Counted from the stretch's first letter, positions 33,434 to 45,129 are shown. The stretch: DNA of 64,000 nt from Pollenia angustigena (GCA_930367215.1 OV884060.1:209005253-209069252), one strand, 5' to 3'. The notes: generated by a model not told the origin, from the sequence alone. Translations and numbers: made by a program.

Positions 33434-34266
33434 CTATTTTTTTTTAGCAAAAATTACATTGTAATACAAAAGTAAAGGGGTACAAATATGCAGGGGTTCT
33501 CATATAAAAATTCTGGTTTGTTTGACTCCTTAGTTTATTTAAGTCCATAAATTTTCTTTCTATCACTCCATTTTTGGTGAAATAACTTAAATTTTCAAAA
33601 TATAGACTAAATTACTAAATTGCGGGATAAATTTCGATCGACATTAAATGCCGTAACTTGGCCATGATTTTATAAAAAAAAACATTAAGGGTCTTCATGA
33701 TATTGCTTAAAATTACCATTTGTGCAAATGGTAGAGTTGTCAACCGATTAAGAATAATTCGATTAATCGATCAAACAAAAATAAGCTCTTGTTCGAATAA
33801 TTTTAAAATGCTGATTTTCGAATAACGAATAAATCGATTAAATTATGTCGATTAATCGAAAAATTTTTTTTTTATCAAAACATAAATTTATAATAAAAGA
33901 TATAAGAAATAATAGCTTAGAATTGGATTTATGCTCATACGTTTTAGCGATTTTATACAAAATGTAGGAAAGGTAAAAAATATTGTAGATATAGTCCTGA
34001 TTGTAATTAATCTCAATGTTTAGTAAGCAAAAACCGTGTTGAGTATTCATAGCATTTCAAAAATGTATTTAAGCTCTTATTAAACAAATCTTTGACCAAC
34101 AATTGTAACAGCTGTTTTCTTTTTAAATCAAACAATTTTCAAGAAATTTGATCTTTCACTCTCGGGTAAAAACTTAGAAATAAAAAAAGCAAAAAAATAA
34201 CGAGCTGTTATTGCATTATACATATATATTTTGTAAATTATATATAACTTTGCCATTTGCGTAATG

Positions 34267-34728
34267 CTATGTTCACACCTGAGTTTTTAAACTCGTTTGA
34301 GCAAAATGCTGATTAAGTTAATCAGAGCCGCTCACATTACATTTGAGATGATAAAGATGACAGTTGATTAAGAAAAAACACAACAAACAAATTTATATTT
34401 CTTTAAAGTTTTAAAAATGGATACAAATACTTTAACAAAGTTATCAGAAGATTATTTTAAACATATTACAATTGTGAAAATTTATGAATTATTTAAGGAA
34501 AAATAAAAACATTAAAAAGAAATCGTGGTCAGTTGTACACGTGAGGGGTAAGGTCATGGTGACCGATTGATTCGATGTGATTAATGAAGTGATTTAGTTG
34601 TAATCATGTCAATTTGAAGTGATTAACAAAGCACTTCAATATATGGTTAATCATGGATTTTGATGTGATAAGAACTTAATCACGATCGAGTTGCTTAAAC
34701 GCGCTTAAGAACCCAAGTGTGAACATAG
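34267..34728. mobile_element. MITE with CTATGTTCACAC ends
   Basis: CTATGTTCACACCTGAGTTT is inverted at 34710-34727 (AACCCAAGTGTGAACATAG). GTTAATCA/TGATTAA phrases repeat inside. It is nested in the hAT-type element. Confidence 0.75.
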
Positions 34729-34810
34729 TATAAGTGATACAATATTACCATTGAAAACGATGTAGTGTAAGATAATCCAACGACATCAAAAAATGCCGAA
34801 CTTGTTCCAA

Positions 34811-34910
34811 TGGAAAAATACATTACGACAGACAGCAGTTGTTATATAGAAGAAATTGTACGCAGAAGCTTGGCTGAAGATGGAAGGTCTGCAACCCCTT
34901 TATGGAGTTA
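34811..34910 (+). pseudogene. hAT-like transposase N-terminal fragment
   Basis: The frame starts MEKYITTDSSCYIEEIVRRS and continues LAEDGRSATPLWS before a stop. The phrase EEIVRRSLAEDG parallels EEVICRSIAEEG at 3055-3273. Confidence 0.5.
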
Positions 34911-35705
34911 AGATGAAAAGTTGTACGCATCAAAAATATAAGAAGTCACAGTGGATTTGAAAAAAAAACAAAGAAGAAAATGAAAGATTTTCCATAGTTG
35001 TAAACGGACGGATGTTTCTTATTAAAAAAATGTAATTTTTGTTTTAAAAATTTTATTATTCGTTATTCTCATCGATTAGTCGAATAATTTTTCAGATTTA
35101 ATCGTTTGATCGAACGAACAAAAACAATTATTTGAATTATTCGAACAAAGCTGAAAGGCGAATAATTGACAACCCTAGCAAATGGGTAAACTTGCGAGAC
35201 TTGTTTCATGAAGATCCTTTTTAATTTTTGTGTATTTTTAAACAATTAATGTCATTTCAATCAGAAACGTCAATAAAAAATATATTAAAAAAAATAATTA
35301 AAAATATAATAAAAAGCTTGAAATTTGTAAATTATAAATGAAATTTGTTTTTAAACATGCATAAAGAAAGCCAAAAGACTAATATGCTTATATTATTACA
35401 AGAATTTATTGTTTATGATTTATTTACACTTGAAGTTTTCATTGAAAACGGCGGTAAGCATTAAAAAAATTTGTGTGTATAAATGCACAATTGAACAGCG
35501 CAAGTTTACGAGTCAAAATTGTTGGGCAAATTTAAGCAGTTTGTGTAAATGAATTCTCATACAATTTTTGACAGTTCATTTACGAGGGTGTAAGAATGCA
35601 CAGTTTGCACAGTTTACGAGACTTATAAACGATATCATGAGGCTCTTATTATTTATTTATGCTCTAATTTGATTGTTAAATAAAAAAGTTTTTTGTTTCC
35701 ACTTT

Positions 35706-36440
35706 AGGGTAGGTTACTTGGGCTGCCATCGACAGACAGCTCATTAAAGTCCTTCTGCGGTCCCTTTGTGATACCCAGCGCCAATACCCATTCCATAGAG
35801 CATTTACTCAATAGGCGTCACTGCATAATTGAACCAGTTTGTCTTCCAAATGAGGAGACGAAATAGTCTTAGTTTTATTTAAGAAAGATCATCCAAACAG
35901 GCAAACACCGGTTTTCCCATATATTTCTCCCTGATGTCCCGAGTTCCAGAACATTAACATAGAATATTACACAGTTTCCTTTGCATCCTCGTCCTGATTT
36001 CTGCAGTAGTCATTGAATTAAAGAATCATTCTTCTCGATTGAGTCCCCAGAGGCTAGTGCCTTGTTACAACTGAGACAACAATTTTAATCTAATCCCTTT
36101 TGAACCTAAGTAAAGAGCTAGTTCCAGGCCACTATCTCCCTGATATGAATTCAGGAATCCACCTTAACTGTGCATGTCTATAAGACTCGCGCTCGATAAG
36201 TGACTTACATTGAGCCATCGCAAAGCTAACGAATTGATCAAAGAATGTATCATCCAGACGACAATAACCCGTTTGGCAATCTGCTTAACTATCTGGTTAC
36301 CCAAACAGATCGCACGTCCTGGTATCCACGTAAGCGTTACCTTCGAATGCTTTGCAATCTCATCCGGCATTTTGCAGTTAACCTAGATGCGTATACACAT
36401 CCGCTAGGGAAGCAATGGCAACTTTGCTATCAGTAAATCC
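35706..36440 (-). pseudogene. LINE RNase H and 3' domain remnant
   Basis: The frame at 36370-36164 reads HSKVTLTWIPGRAICLGNQI then VKQIAKR, matching the VTLTWVPGH..I.GN..AD.LA end of an RNase H domain. The catalytic H and D are altered. Further on, pieces such as NDYCRNQDED and LALGITKGPQ suggest the C-terminal zinc-knuckle and 3' region of an R1/I-type element. Many stops are present. Confidence 0.6.
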
Positions 36441-37830
36441 CAATCCATATTAAGAAACATTTGAGTTTGTTGATTTAAGGGGAGAGACGAATGGAAAAGT
36501 GTAATTTGTTTCATGTGCAAGCAGTTTTTGTTAGTTTGTTATTGAAAGAAAGAGAAAAGGCATAGAAAATTACTCAATGCTGTAAAACAAAATTTTTATT
36601 CTATTGACACGAATGCAGTTGCAAAAGAGAATTGAAGAAAGTTTTTGAAGTTTTCTTTATATGGATGAGGACCAAATATTCATATCGCACTTAATCAGCA
36701 AGAGGGAGTTAACTCAAAATTTAAAAACTTTCAGTATAAGCAAAACAATTTTGAATTTTACATTAAAGGCATATGAAAAAGAGTTGTAAAGCCAACTTTT
36801 TTATTACCAAGAAGTAGACAAAATAGCATGATACTTTTACAGCGGGTAGATATGAATATTACGAGTCGATTTCTTCCAAAAAGTGAAAAAATAAAAATTT
36901 GGTTTTTCTCGGTCCACAGAAAGTCAGTCCAATAGACAGCCAGAAGTTGTCCACCCCGTCTGGGACAATCAAGTGATTGAGTAGCTACTTTCGTGAGAGT
37001 TACACTAATAACTTATACGTAATATTGTTTGGGGAAAAATGTGCTCACATCTTTTCTCATGCAAAAATGCATGTATGTAAAACTAAATTATTGCTTACAT
37101 TGTGAACGCACAGCAAAAATGTTGCATTCATAGTTAATTAAGCTAAATAATTCGTTATTTCACTATAACAAAAAAAAAAAAAAAAGGAACTAAGCGAAGT
37201 GAATCGACAAAAATTATTGGTGTTTCCATAATTTGTAGTTTCTAACAAATCAGAACTGATATACAGTAGAACACGGATATAGGAAAATTTCACAAAATGT
37301 TTTCTGATCAGCGTTTTTTACTTATATGCATTTTTTTATTTCTTATAAGAAAGTTATTTCTTATTAAGGTTAATACCAAGGTTGGCAACCGATACGTTTT
37401 TCGGTATAGGTATTAAATTATTTGTTATTTTGGTATCGGTACTTTATATATATATATCGACATTGGTATATTTATATCTATGTATACATAAATTTTTATT
37501 AATATGTAATTTAGTTTTAAGTCTAAAAGTAAAGTAGATTACTATAACAAGAATAGTCTCACTCAAACAAGCGGTATGCAGACATGAACGTAAGAAAATT
37601 TTACATTATCAAATTAAAGAAATGTCATGGTTAAAAAAGTAACAACTTAAAAATCAATTTTCCAATTCACAAGCTCTGTCATATGGCTTATCGCTTAAAA
37701 AATACGATTTTTGTTGATGCACTTGTAAATATTGCATTGTAACGGAAAATATTTATTTAATGTACATTCTAAATTCACTTTGAGTTAACTAAGTAATTAA
37801 GAAAATTAACAAATTTCTTTTTACCCAATA
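36441..37830. other. AT-rich stretch, fragments only
   Basis: Single transposon-like ends occur at 37266 (ACAGTAGAACACGGATATAG) and 37383 (AGGTTGGCAACCGATAC), but no partners were found. No exon or ORF is supported. Confidence 0.4.
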
Positions 37831-38462
37831 CAGTAGAATCTCACAAATTCGAACCGTCACAAATTCGAACCGTCCAGAAATTAGAACCGGTCATGTCAAT
37901 GTATTGGACGCTCTAAAATTGGAACCTGGTAGTTCTAATTTCTGGAAGTTTTTTTTATTTGTTTTTATTTTTACTAGGAAATTAATTTTTTTTTATGATT
38001 TTGAAAACCCAAATTAAACGCTCTAAAATTAGAAGATGGTGTTCTAATTTCTGGAATTTTTTTATATTTTTTTTTTTTTTTGAATTTTCACTACAAACTA
38101 TTTTTTTCGCTCATTAAAGCAAAAATTAAACGGGGAATCACCGAGTTATTGGTGGTGTGTACAATTCGGTCATATGCGTATAAAATTTAATATGCTTGTC
38201 AGCTGATGACTGAAGGTCAACTAAAACAATAATTAAAAAACTTTTTAAAAGCTTTTTTGTGAATTTATTATGTTCAATTAATTAAATGTTATTAAATAAA
38301 AACTGTTTTGAGTTGAAATAAAGCTTATACAACTATTCATTATCTATCACTATTTCATTATAATTTTATCATTTTCTGCAAAAAAATGTCCAGAAATTCG
38401 AACTTTTCAGAAATTTGAAATGCCCGGTGCACAAAGTGGTTCTAATTTGTGAGATTCTACTG
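37831..38462. mobile_element. pogo/Tigger-like MITE (632 bp)
   Basis: CAGTAGAATCTCACAAATTC is inverted at the right (AATTTGTGAGATTCTACTG). TA flanks both sides. AATTCGAACC/AATTAGAACC phrases repeat in both arms. The CAGTA end with a TA target site is the pogo pattern. Confidence 0.8.
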
Positions 38463-38699
38463 TAATAAAAAATATGATAAATAAAAGTAAAAAACGCAAA
38501 ATTTTTAATTATAATTTTTAACTTCTCTCTAGGTTTTTATTTATTTTTTCTTCTTCTTTAATAAAATATGGCATTCACATTGGTTTATACAATAAAATTA
38601 AACCAGAATAATAAATATTATTTGATAAGAAATTTTTTTAAATTAAAAAAGTAAAAAAAATAAATTATAATCCTATTTCTTCGGCCTTTTTTATTTAAT

Positions 38700-39415
38700 A
38701 CTAGCTGACCCGACAGACGTTGTTCTGTCCAAATTAGGAAAAATTTTTGCGTTCGATTTTTAAAATCCGTTAAAAAGATACGAACATTTGAAAGAAAAAT
38801 TAGTCAAATCGATAGAGCCGTTTCCTGATTTTAGGTAAATCGAAAAAAGTGGGCGTTAAAGTGGGCGGGGCAAAGTTTTCTTTTCGTAAAAACCTAAGTT
38901 GGACCATGGCAATCATTTTAAAGAAAAAATCATCCAAATCGGTCAAGCCGTTCTCAACTTATGCGCTTAATAGAAAAAGTGGGCGTAAAAGTAGGCGTGG
39001 TAAATTTTTCTTTCGATGAAAACTTAAAATGGATTAATACGAACATTTGAAAGATAAATTTGTCAAATCGATGCAGCCGTCTTCTGATTTTAGGTTATTC
39101 AAAAAAAGTGGGCGTAAAAGTGGGCGGGGCAAAATTTTCTTATAGTATAAATCTAAGTTGGACCATGGCGATCATTTTAAAGAAAAAATCGTCTAAATCA
39201 TATAGATGTCATTGGTGGTGAAATATGAAAATTGGATTTTGCCACGCCCCTCCGCCCGCAGACCGAAAATCAAAAATCAGACTTCACAGTGTCACCCGCC
39301 TGAATATTCTTAAGATTCCCTGAAAATTTCATCAAAATCGGACCAGCCGTTTTGGAGTCCATACGTTACATACACACATACATACATACGTCCTCTTTTA
39401 TTTATATAGATAGCA
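38700..39415 (+). repeat. Dispersed repeat starting CTAGCTGACCCG
   Basis: It begins ACTAGCTGACCCGACAGACG and ends ACATACATACGTCCTC then TTTATATAGATA. Inside, AAAGTGGGCGTAAAAGTGGG-like blocks repeat four times. This start and end are seen in a widespread arthropod repeat. I cannot tell from sequence whether it is a SINE, LINE tail or other. Confidence 0.6.
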
Positions 39416-39468
39416 GATAGATATAGAAGATTGAAGATTTACTTTAATTAATTATTTAAGCCTAAAGC

Positions 39469-39775
39469 GGCTCATACACTTGCAATAAAATTGTTCAATT
39501 TCACGTATTGTACAATTATATCGCTAATGCATATGTGATATACGTAGGTGACACAATATATTGGCAGCAATCAAAAGACTTTTGATTTTTATTGCACAAC
39601 GAAAAGAAAGTGATATGTGTTGGCAACATTGTACAATGCTGTTTATCTTATTTCTATAGGTTATGTTCACCTTTTTATTGAATGAATGAAAATTATTGCA
39701 AAATATAGGACAAAATTGAAATAATATGGCGAATATCATTAACAATAAAATTGCAAGTGTATGGGCCACTTAAGG
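39469..39775. mobile_element. MITE (~307 bp)
   Basis: GCGGCTCATACACTTGCAAT followed by AAAATTGT is inverted at the right (ACAATAAAATTGCAAGTGTA then TGGGCC). Confidence 0.8.
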
Positions 39776-40267
39776 TCATAATTTGTTAATATGCGACCTA
39801 CATAGATAAAAATAAACATGCATGGTCATGATTGAATAAGAATGTATAAGAGGGAACTGTTTGGTACTTTTTCGTTCTACATCTGGTACTTTGATTAATT
39901 TAAGCCATAGAAACATAAAATTAAGCTTGCAATGTCCTAAGTGGATGACAATCTATAAAGGAGACTTTTTGATACTTTTTTGTTTTTCAATTGATATTTT
40001 CGGATAGTTTTAATATTGAACTTACAAAAATTAATTAACTCACGTAGAAGATAAAATATGAACCGGAGGTTGGTTCCTTGCCAAAACGATCGACTAAGAC
40101 GGAAAAATAAATGCTCGAAACATATAAATTTATATAAACTTAGATGAACTATGTTTCCTTAATATTTACAAATAAATTTATGGTCGAATTAATTCATTTT
40201 ATAAAAAAAAGACCTTAAGCTGAAATAAATTATTAAAGTATAAAAAAAAAATAAATCAAAATTATTA
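39776..40267. other. AT-rich stretch, nothing recognised
   Basis: No inverted repeat or exon was found. Confidence 0.4.
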
Positions 40268-40697
40268 AAATATGTATATTAGGGCCATAACTTTTTCACA
40301 CTTTTTGCGAATACCAAAAAACGGCATAATATAGTCGTGTAGAACATTAAAAGTTAATAAGAAATATGATAATTTTTTTGGATCGGGATCGGGTTGAAGT
40401 TTAAAACAACCATTTTTTATCTCACGGAAATTTTAAAAAATATACACCTGATATTTGTATATATTCCTATACGTATCACTGAAATGCTATTTTGGAATTT
40501 ATCCACTGCTTTAGATTTAAACATTTTCCTGCGGCTTACAATTCATCGTGGTTCAAAATTGCTTGGAAGGTTTTAGAAATTTGCTTCCCTGCGTGAGGTT
40601 TTTTTCGCAAAACGGCGAGGTGTTTTCATTACTAAAACATTTGTGGCCACTCCGTGGTACTATGCCAAAAATTCGGTTATAGCTCTAATGTATATAT
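40268..40697. mobile_element. Probable MITE
   Basis: TATATTAGGGCCATAACTTT on the left pairs imperfectly with the inverted GGTTATAGCTCTAATGTATA on the right. No ORF is supported. Confidence 0.45.
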
Positions 40698-41441
40698 TAA
40701 TCGTTAAGAAACATTAAACTTCTGTAGTTTATTATCACATTCCAAAAAGGTTTTTTCAAATTCCAGGCCTGGTTTAAATGCAACATTTTTTAAAACACGA
40801 AAAAATTCAATCGTATTATGAGACAAAACTTTTGTATGAAAAATACCAACTAAAAGTAAACAAAATCGTATAATTAGGCGATTATGCAACAAATACGACA
40901 ATACCACCAGCTTCTGAATTGGACAAATAATTTTTTTTAATTTACGGTAAGTACTTCAAAGCGTAATTTTTGTGTTTGTCGGCCAACAACTTTTTTTATT
41001 ATCTGCATTTGACATAAAAGGTAATTGAAATTGTAATGTAGAAACCCAACCATCTACAACACTTACACATGTTTTTTCTCGAATGAATTGAAAAATGTCT
41101 TACATAACCTTAAAGCAGGTCACAAGTTTTTGGATGTTTTATGTAAGCAAATAGAGTATTGTCGTGTAGAAAAATTCCTTATAAAAAATTGTTTTTGATA
41201 CCTATTTTCATTATAAGTGCTTGGCAATCTACTTTTTCTATTATTTTTTTTTTTTTTCTTTCTTATAAGCAATTTTCTAATACAGAACACTTGTTTAATA
41301 TTGAAAAGAGACATGGCGTTTCTGCCAGACTTTCTTTTAAACGTTTTTTTTTATTTTTATTTTGTTTGTCATATGAAATGTTCTTATATCCGTTATCTAC
41401 TGTATGAGAACCCCTGCATATTTTTATTATTTAACACTGTA
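40698..41441. other. AT-rich intronic stretch, nothing recognised
   Basis: The 60-100 codon frames here are low-complexity Phe/Leu-rich translations of poly-T tracts and are not credible genes. Confidence 0.4.
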
Positions 41442-41824
41442 GTGGTATTCACACCGAGCGTGTTTGTGTTACTTTTTTACACAAATTTTGTTTTTGTATA
41501 TTTAACGCGCTACCGGACTAACATTTAACAAATTAACGACACGTCACCCCTGATAAAATAGTTGTTAGTTGGTAACTCACAATCAACTGTTGCAGTTTCT
41601 AAATAAATATTATAAAAAAGTCATTTGTGATACATTTTTAATAAAATATTTGGGTTTTGGCAATTTTCGTGTACATTGAGAGTAAGTATGTTAATTAAAT
41701 GATTTTTTTATTTTAAAGTTACAAGACCAACAAAGTTTTAAAAAGGGGGTCGTTCACAGTTGGTAACTTTACCAAATTAACAAACTACCGAGTAACAAAT
41801 TAACAAGTTCGGTGTGAATACCAC
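41442..41824. mobile_element. MITE (383 bp), TA flanks
   Basis: GTGGTATTCACACCGA and TCGGTGTGAATACCAC are perfect inverted ends, with TA on both sides. GTTAATTTGTTA-like phrases repeat inside. Confidence 0.85.
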
Positions 41825-41884
41825 TAGTGTTATTTTTAAATTTTAACAAAATATAGAAATTAAAAACTTTTAACTTCAACTTAC

Positions 41885-42124
41885 AATCTTTTTTGTCTAA
41901 AAATAGTTAACAGACAATCCACCAATAAAGCTGGCAGCCACATGAACAACACCACACACAACCAATGATAATATTTATTACTTGTCATATTACCATCCGG
42001 ATACCATAAGCCCACTTCAAAGGGGAACTTCTCGGCATATTCTCGACCTTTATCCATAACCCATTTCCAGGATCGTTTTTTGGATTCATGTACTGTTAAA
42101 TTAAATACCGGCATATGGGCAGGT
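41885..42124 (-). CDS. FAR: FAR set 3, exon 3
   Basis: The acceptor TTCAAG is followed by A|CC TGC CCA. The frame has AHMPVFNLTVHESKKRSWKW, then FPFEVGLWYPDGNMTSNKYY, then the hydrophobic WLPALLVDCLLTIFRQKR. The donor is GTAAGTTG. P-V-F-N and GLWYPDG are shared with sets 1 and 2. It is 240 nt in all three. It belongs to the alpha-helical part beyond the Rossmann core and includes a potential membrane-associated helix. Confidence 0.92.
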
Positions 42125-42184
42125 CTTGAATTTTTTTAGATATTTTACTTTATATAATTTATATTAATATATTTTTGAACGTAC

Positions 42185-42383
42185 CTTTCCTTCAACTGAG
42201 TAACATAGTAGGGTATAATTACCAAACCATTTATAGCTATATCCACTGGTATAATCTCCGATTGCAATTCGCCATTACATAACATTGAACGTATAACACC
42301 TTTGCCAGCGCCTATCATAACACCGGTAGGCCCATTCAAATTATCCACCCATCCCGGTATAGGTTCTTGATAAGCCGGAGTCA
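42185..42383 (-). CDS. FAR: FAR set 3, exon 2
   Basis: The acceptor AAATATAG is followed by TG ACT CCG. With a G from the shared exon the first codon is GTG (V). The frame reads VTPAYQEPIPGWVDNLNGPT then GVMIGAGKGVIRSM, the highly conserved block after the catalytic motif in FAR proteins. The donor is GTACGTTC. It is 199 nt, one codon longer than sets 1 and 2. It lies only 231 bp beyond the stop of set 2. Confidence 0.93.
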
Positions 42384-42614
42384 CTATATTTTAAACGATT
42401 TAAAAGATTAGAATTTGCCTACTTTTGCTTTCGTCAAAAAGAAATAAAAAGGAATAATAAAACTCAACAAGATTTTTCGAATGTCGAAATATAAATTTTT
42501 GTATTACTTTGACCCTCTACATTATTTTTTTAAATTAACTTTAGTAGAGTTAAAAAATTATTTAAACTAGAATTAAGTTGCTACTAAAAAAAAAAGAATT
42601 CAACAAAAATTAGT

Positions 42615-42708
42615 TTAGAATAAAGCTAGCACGCCGGTCCACTTTAGAACGTAGTAAAAGAAAAGACCCACTATTAAAGTCTTGCAAACTCTGTCGACCA
42701 CATATTGG
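42615..42708 (-). CDS. FAR: FAR set 2, terminal exon (membrane anchor)
   Basis: The acceptor CTTTTTAG is followed by C|CAA TAT GTG. The frame is QYVVDRVCKTLIVGLFFYYV then LKWTGVLALF and TAA (42617-42615). Exon 5 supplies AT, so the junction codon is ATC. It is 94 nt, identical in length to the terminal exon of set 1. The hydrophobic stretch is the expected C-terminal anchor. No canonical AATAAA was seen before the next acceptor. Confidence 0.88.
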
Positions 42709-43119
42709 CTAAAAAGATAGAAGAATAAGTTTATAATATTAACAAATATACACAACACAAAATTTTAGTCATAAATTGTCCAGTATGCAATATTTCGAGT
42801 CAGCATTATTATTCAAACAATTTTCAAAAGATAAACTTCTATCAAGAGAAGTTATTATACATACATATGTATATTTCTTTTAATTTTCAAGTAAATAATT
42901 ATCATTATAACCTTCACTTTTGGTGAAAATGGTACATATATAAAGTTCGTCAATATAGCAATTTATACTGCAAGATAATACACGCGTCCCTTGCTAAGGA
43001 GCTGTAGCTATCTAAGCTCCACTGATTTTGGGAAAATGCTAGAGGAACGTGTTGAGTAGCAACAGCATCTAGTGATAATTTTCCCTTAGGCCGAATTCTT
43101 CTAAAAGTACTGAAAAATC

Positions 43120-44291
43120 GGCTCCACGAAAAGCCCCCCAATGAAATAACGCCCAAACGAGAAATGAAATATTCCCCAATTATTTTTTCATACATTTTTG
43201 AAAAAAACTCCCAATTTTTTTGGGCCGTTTTTCATTTTTTTTTTGGGAATTATTTCATTCTTCATTTGGGGTTTTCAAATTATGAAATAATCTCCAATGA
43301 AATAACACCCAACAAATTTTTAAAATTCGGGGCTTGTTTCATAGCGTGTTTAATTTGGGTGTTATTTCATTTTTAATTCGGAGGTTATTTCATTTTTAAC
43401 ACCAAAGTTAAGTATTGAAATCTGGCTTCGCATACTAAAGTTTTTCTGCGTGACGGCCTGCGGCCGTGCTTAGGGATTTATTCCTCCAGTATTACGCGGC
43501 AGGTGGCTTCGCTGAATGAAGTTTTCCTGCGTGCGTCACAAGAATAAAAAAATGTTTTTCAATGATAACTAAGGATTTTCCCTTATACAGAATGTTGACA
43601 CCATGCGTAACACTATTCTGGAAAAGTATGGCTTTGTCTCTCATTTGTGGAAAAAAATATGGCTATATCTCTCATTTCGCAAAATTTTAAATATGACCTT
43701 ACCCTAAAGACCATAACGGCTTTATCTCCCATTCAATTGAGCAATAAAGCCATTATGGCCTTACCTCCCATGGTAAAAAGCACCCCCCCCCCCCCCCCCC
43801 GTGTAAAGACCAAACGTAGAAGGCAAATTGTCTTCCGAACTGCAAAAAAAAGGGCTACAAGGATCTACGGGCGGGTAAAATAACTACAGCAATATTTTTG
43901 AACCGAATATATCCTTATTATTAAGAAGACGCCTGCGGGCCTCCACACGATTCATTTCAATAATTTTGCGACTTTGCTGTTGGTCCATATTGACTTCATG
44001 AAATCCTTGGTGAAACTGACTCTTTTATGAATTTTGGGCATAATTTCATTTTTGTTGCTGATGGGGTTAATTTCATTGGGGGTTATTTCATTTTCATCAT
44101 TGGGTGTTATTTCATAGGAAATAACATCAAAATATTGGGGGTTGTTTCGTTTTCGTTTTGGGGCTTATTTCATTTATTTTTCGATGTTATTTCATTCACT
44201 GCTTTTGGGTGTTATTTCCTATTTTTTGGGGATTATTTCATTGGGGGCTATTTCCTGGGCGTTATTTCATTGGGGGGCTTTTCGTGGAGCC
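43120..44291. mobile_element. Phrase-repeat element B (1172 bp), 8-bp duplication
   Basis: The ends GGCTCCACGAAAAGCCCCCC and its exact inverse are flanked by GAAAAATC on both sides (43112-43119 and 44292-44299). Each arm is built of about ten degenerate copies of GGGNGTTATTTCATTTT. The centre-left (43430-43800) is the core plus right arm of family A, ending in a C tract of about 20. No ORF is coding. Confidence 0.9.
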
Positions 44292-44379
44292 GAAAAATCA
44301 GCCCTTTAGTTTAGCTTAGCACAGTGGGATTTGTTCATACAATGTTTGGCAAAAAAAATAAAGAGTGCTCGTAGAATTT

Positions 44380-45040
44380 TGGAATTTTGTTCGGAGTCTT
44401 TGGATAGCTCAATTAAGAAAAATATAAAGTTTCATCAAAATTGGCCACGCCCACTACCCACCGCCCATAGAACCCAAAATTTATTTTTGTCCCAAAGTTT
44501 TTGAAATTTTGCTCTGAGCCTTTGGTTAGGTCAATTAAGAAAAATATAAAGTTTCATCAAAATTGGCCACGCCCACTACCTAGCGCCCATAGAACCCAAA
44601 ATTTATTTTTGGCCCAAAGTTTTTGAAATTTTGGTCTGATCCGTTGGTTAGCTCAATTAAGAAAAATATAAGTTTCATCAAAATTGGCCACGCCTACTAC
44701 CTAGCGCCCATAGAACCCAAAATTTATTTTTGGCCCAAAGTTTTTGAAATTTTGCTCTGATCCGTTGGTTAGCTCAATTAAGAAAAATATAAGTTTCATC
44801 AAAATTGGCCACGCCTACTACCTACCGCCCATAGAACCCAAAATTTATTTTTGGTCCAAAGTTTTTGAAATTTTGCTCTGAGCCTTTGGTTAGCTCAATT
44901 AAGAAAAATACAAAGTTTCATCAAAATTGGCCACGCCTACTACCTACCGCCCATAGAACCCAAAATTTATTTTTATTCCAAAAATTTTGAAATTTGGCAC
45001 TGAGCCTTTATTACCTCAATTAACGCGCACCACTCACCGC
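44380..45040. repeat. Minisatellite, ~122-bp unit, five copies plus a partial
   Basis: GCCCATAGAACCCAAAAT recurs at 44463, 44585, 44706, 44827 and 44949 (spacing 121-122), with a degraded sixth near 45039. Each unit carries TTCATCAAAATTGGCCACGC and TTTTTGAAATTTTGCTCTGA. Copies differ at few positions. Confidence 0.9.
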
Positions 45041-45129
45041 CCATATAACCCATGTTATATTTTTTCCCACAACTTTTTGTTTCTTTACCAAATCTAATTA
45101 TTTTATAAATAAATTCCAATACATGCATT

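Larger units (their letters stand above)
33732..35177. mobile_element. hAT-type element (1446 bp), perfect 8-bp duplication
   Basis: The ends are TAGAGTTGTCAACCGATTA and the inverted AATTGACAACCCTA. GCAAATGG flanks both sides exactly (33724-33731 and 35178-35185). Subterminal ATTAATCG/AATTATTCG motifs fill both arms. This copy sets the target-site size for the related ends at 946, 2927 and 10547. Confidence 0.85.
33686..35645. mobile_element. TIR element enclosing a hAT-type insertion
   Basis: AAGGGTCTTCATGATATTGC on the left is inverted imperfectly at the right (CGATATCATGAGGCTC). Arms with TTTACGAGACTT motifs are shared. Confidence 0.5.

Noticed and set aside
38700..39415. Helitron
   Set aside because: The start CTAGCTGACCCG was considered, but no TC start with CTRR end and 3' hairpin could be confirmed, so class is left open.
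41120..41528. Overlapping Phe/Leu-rich frames
   Set aside because: Translations of poly-T and AT-rich intron sequence; three frames overlap on both strands.
43120..44291. Family A MITE simply inserted in element B
   Set aside because: Only the core and one arm of family A are present, with no duplication at the junction near 43430, so a plain insertion does not explain it. Recombination or shared ancestry is left open.
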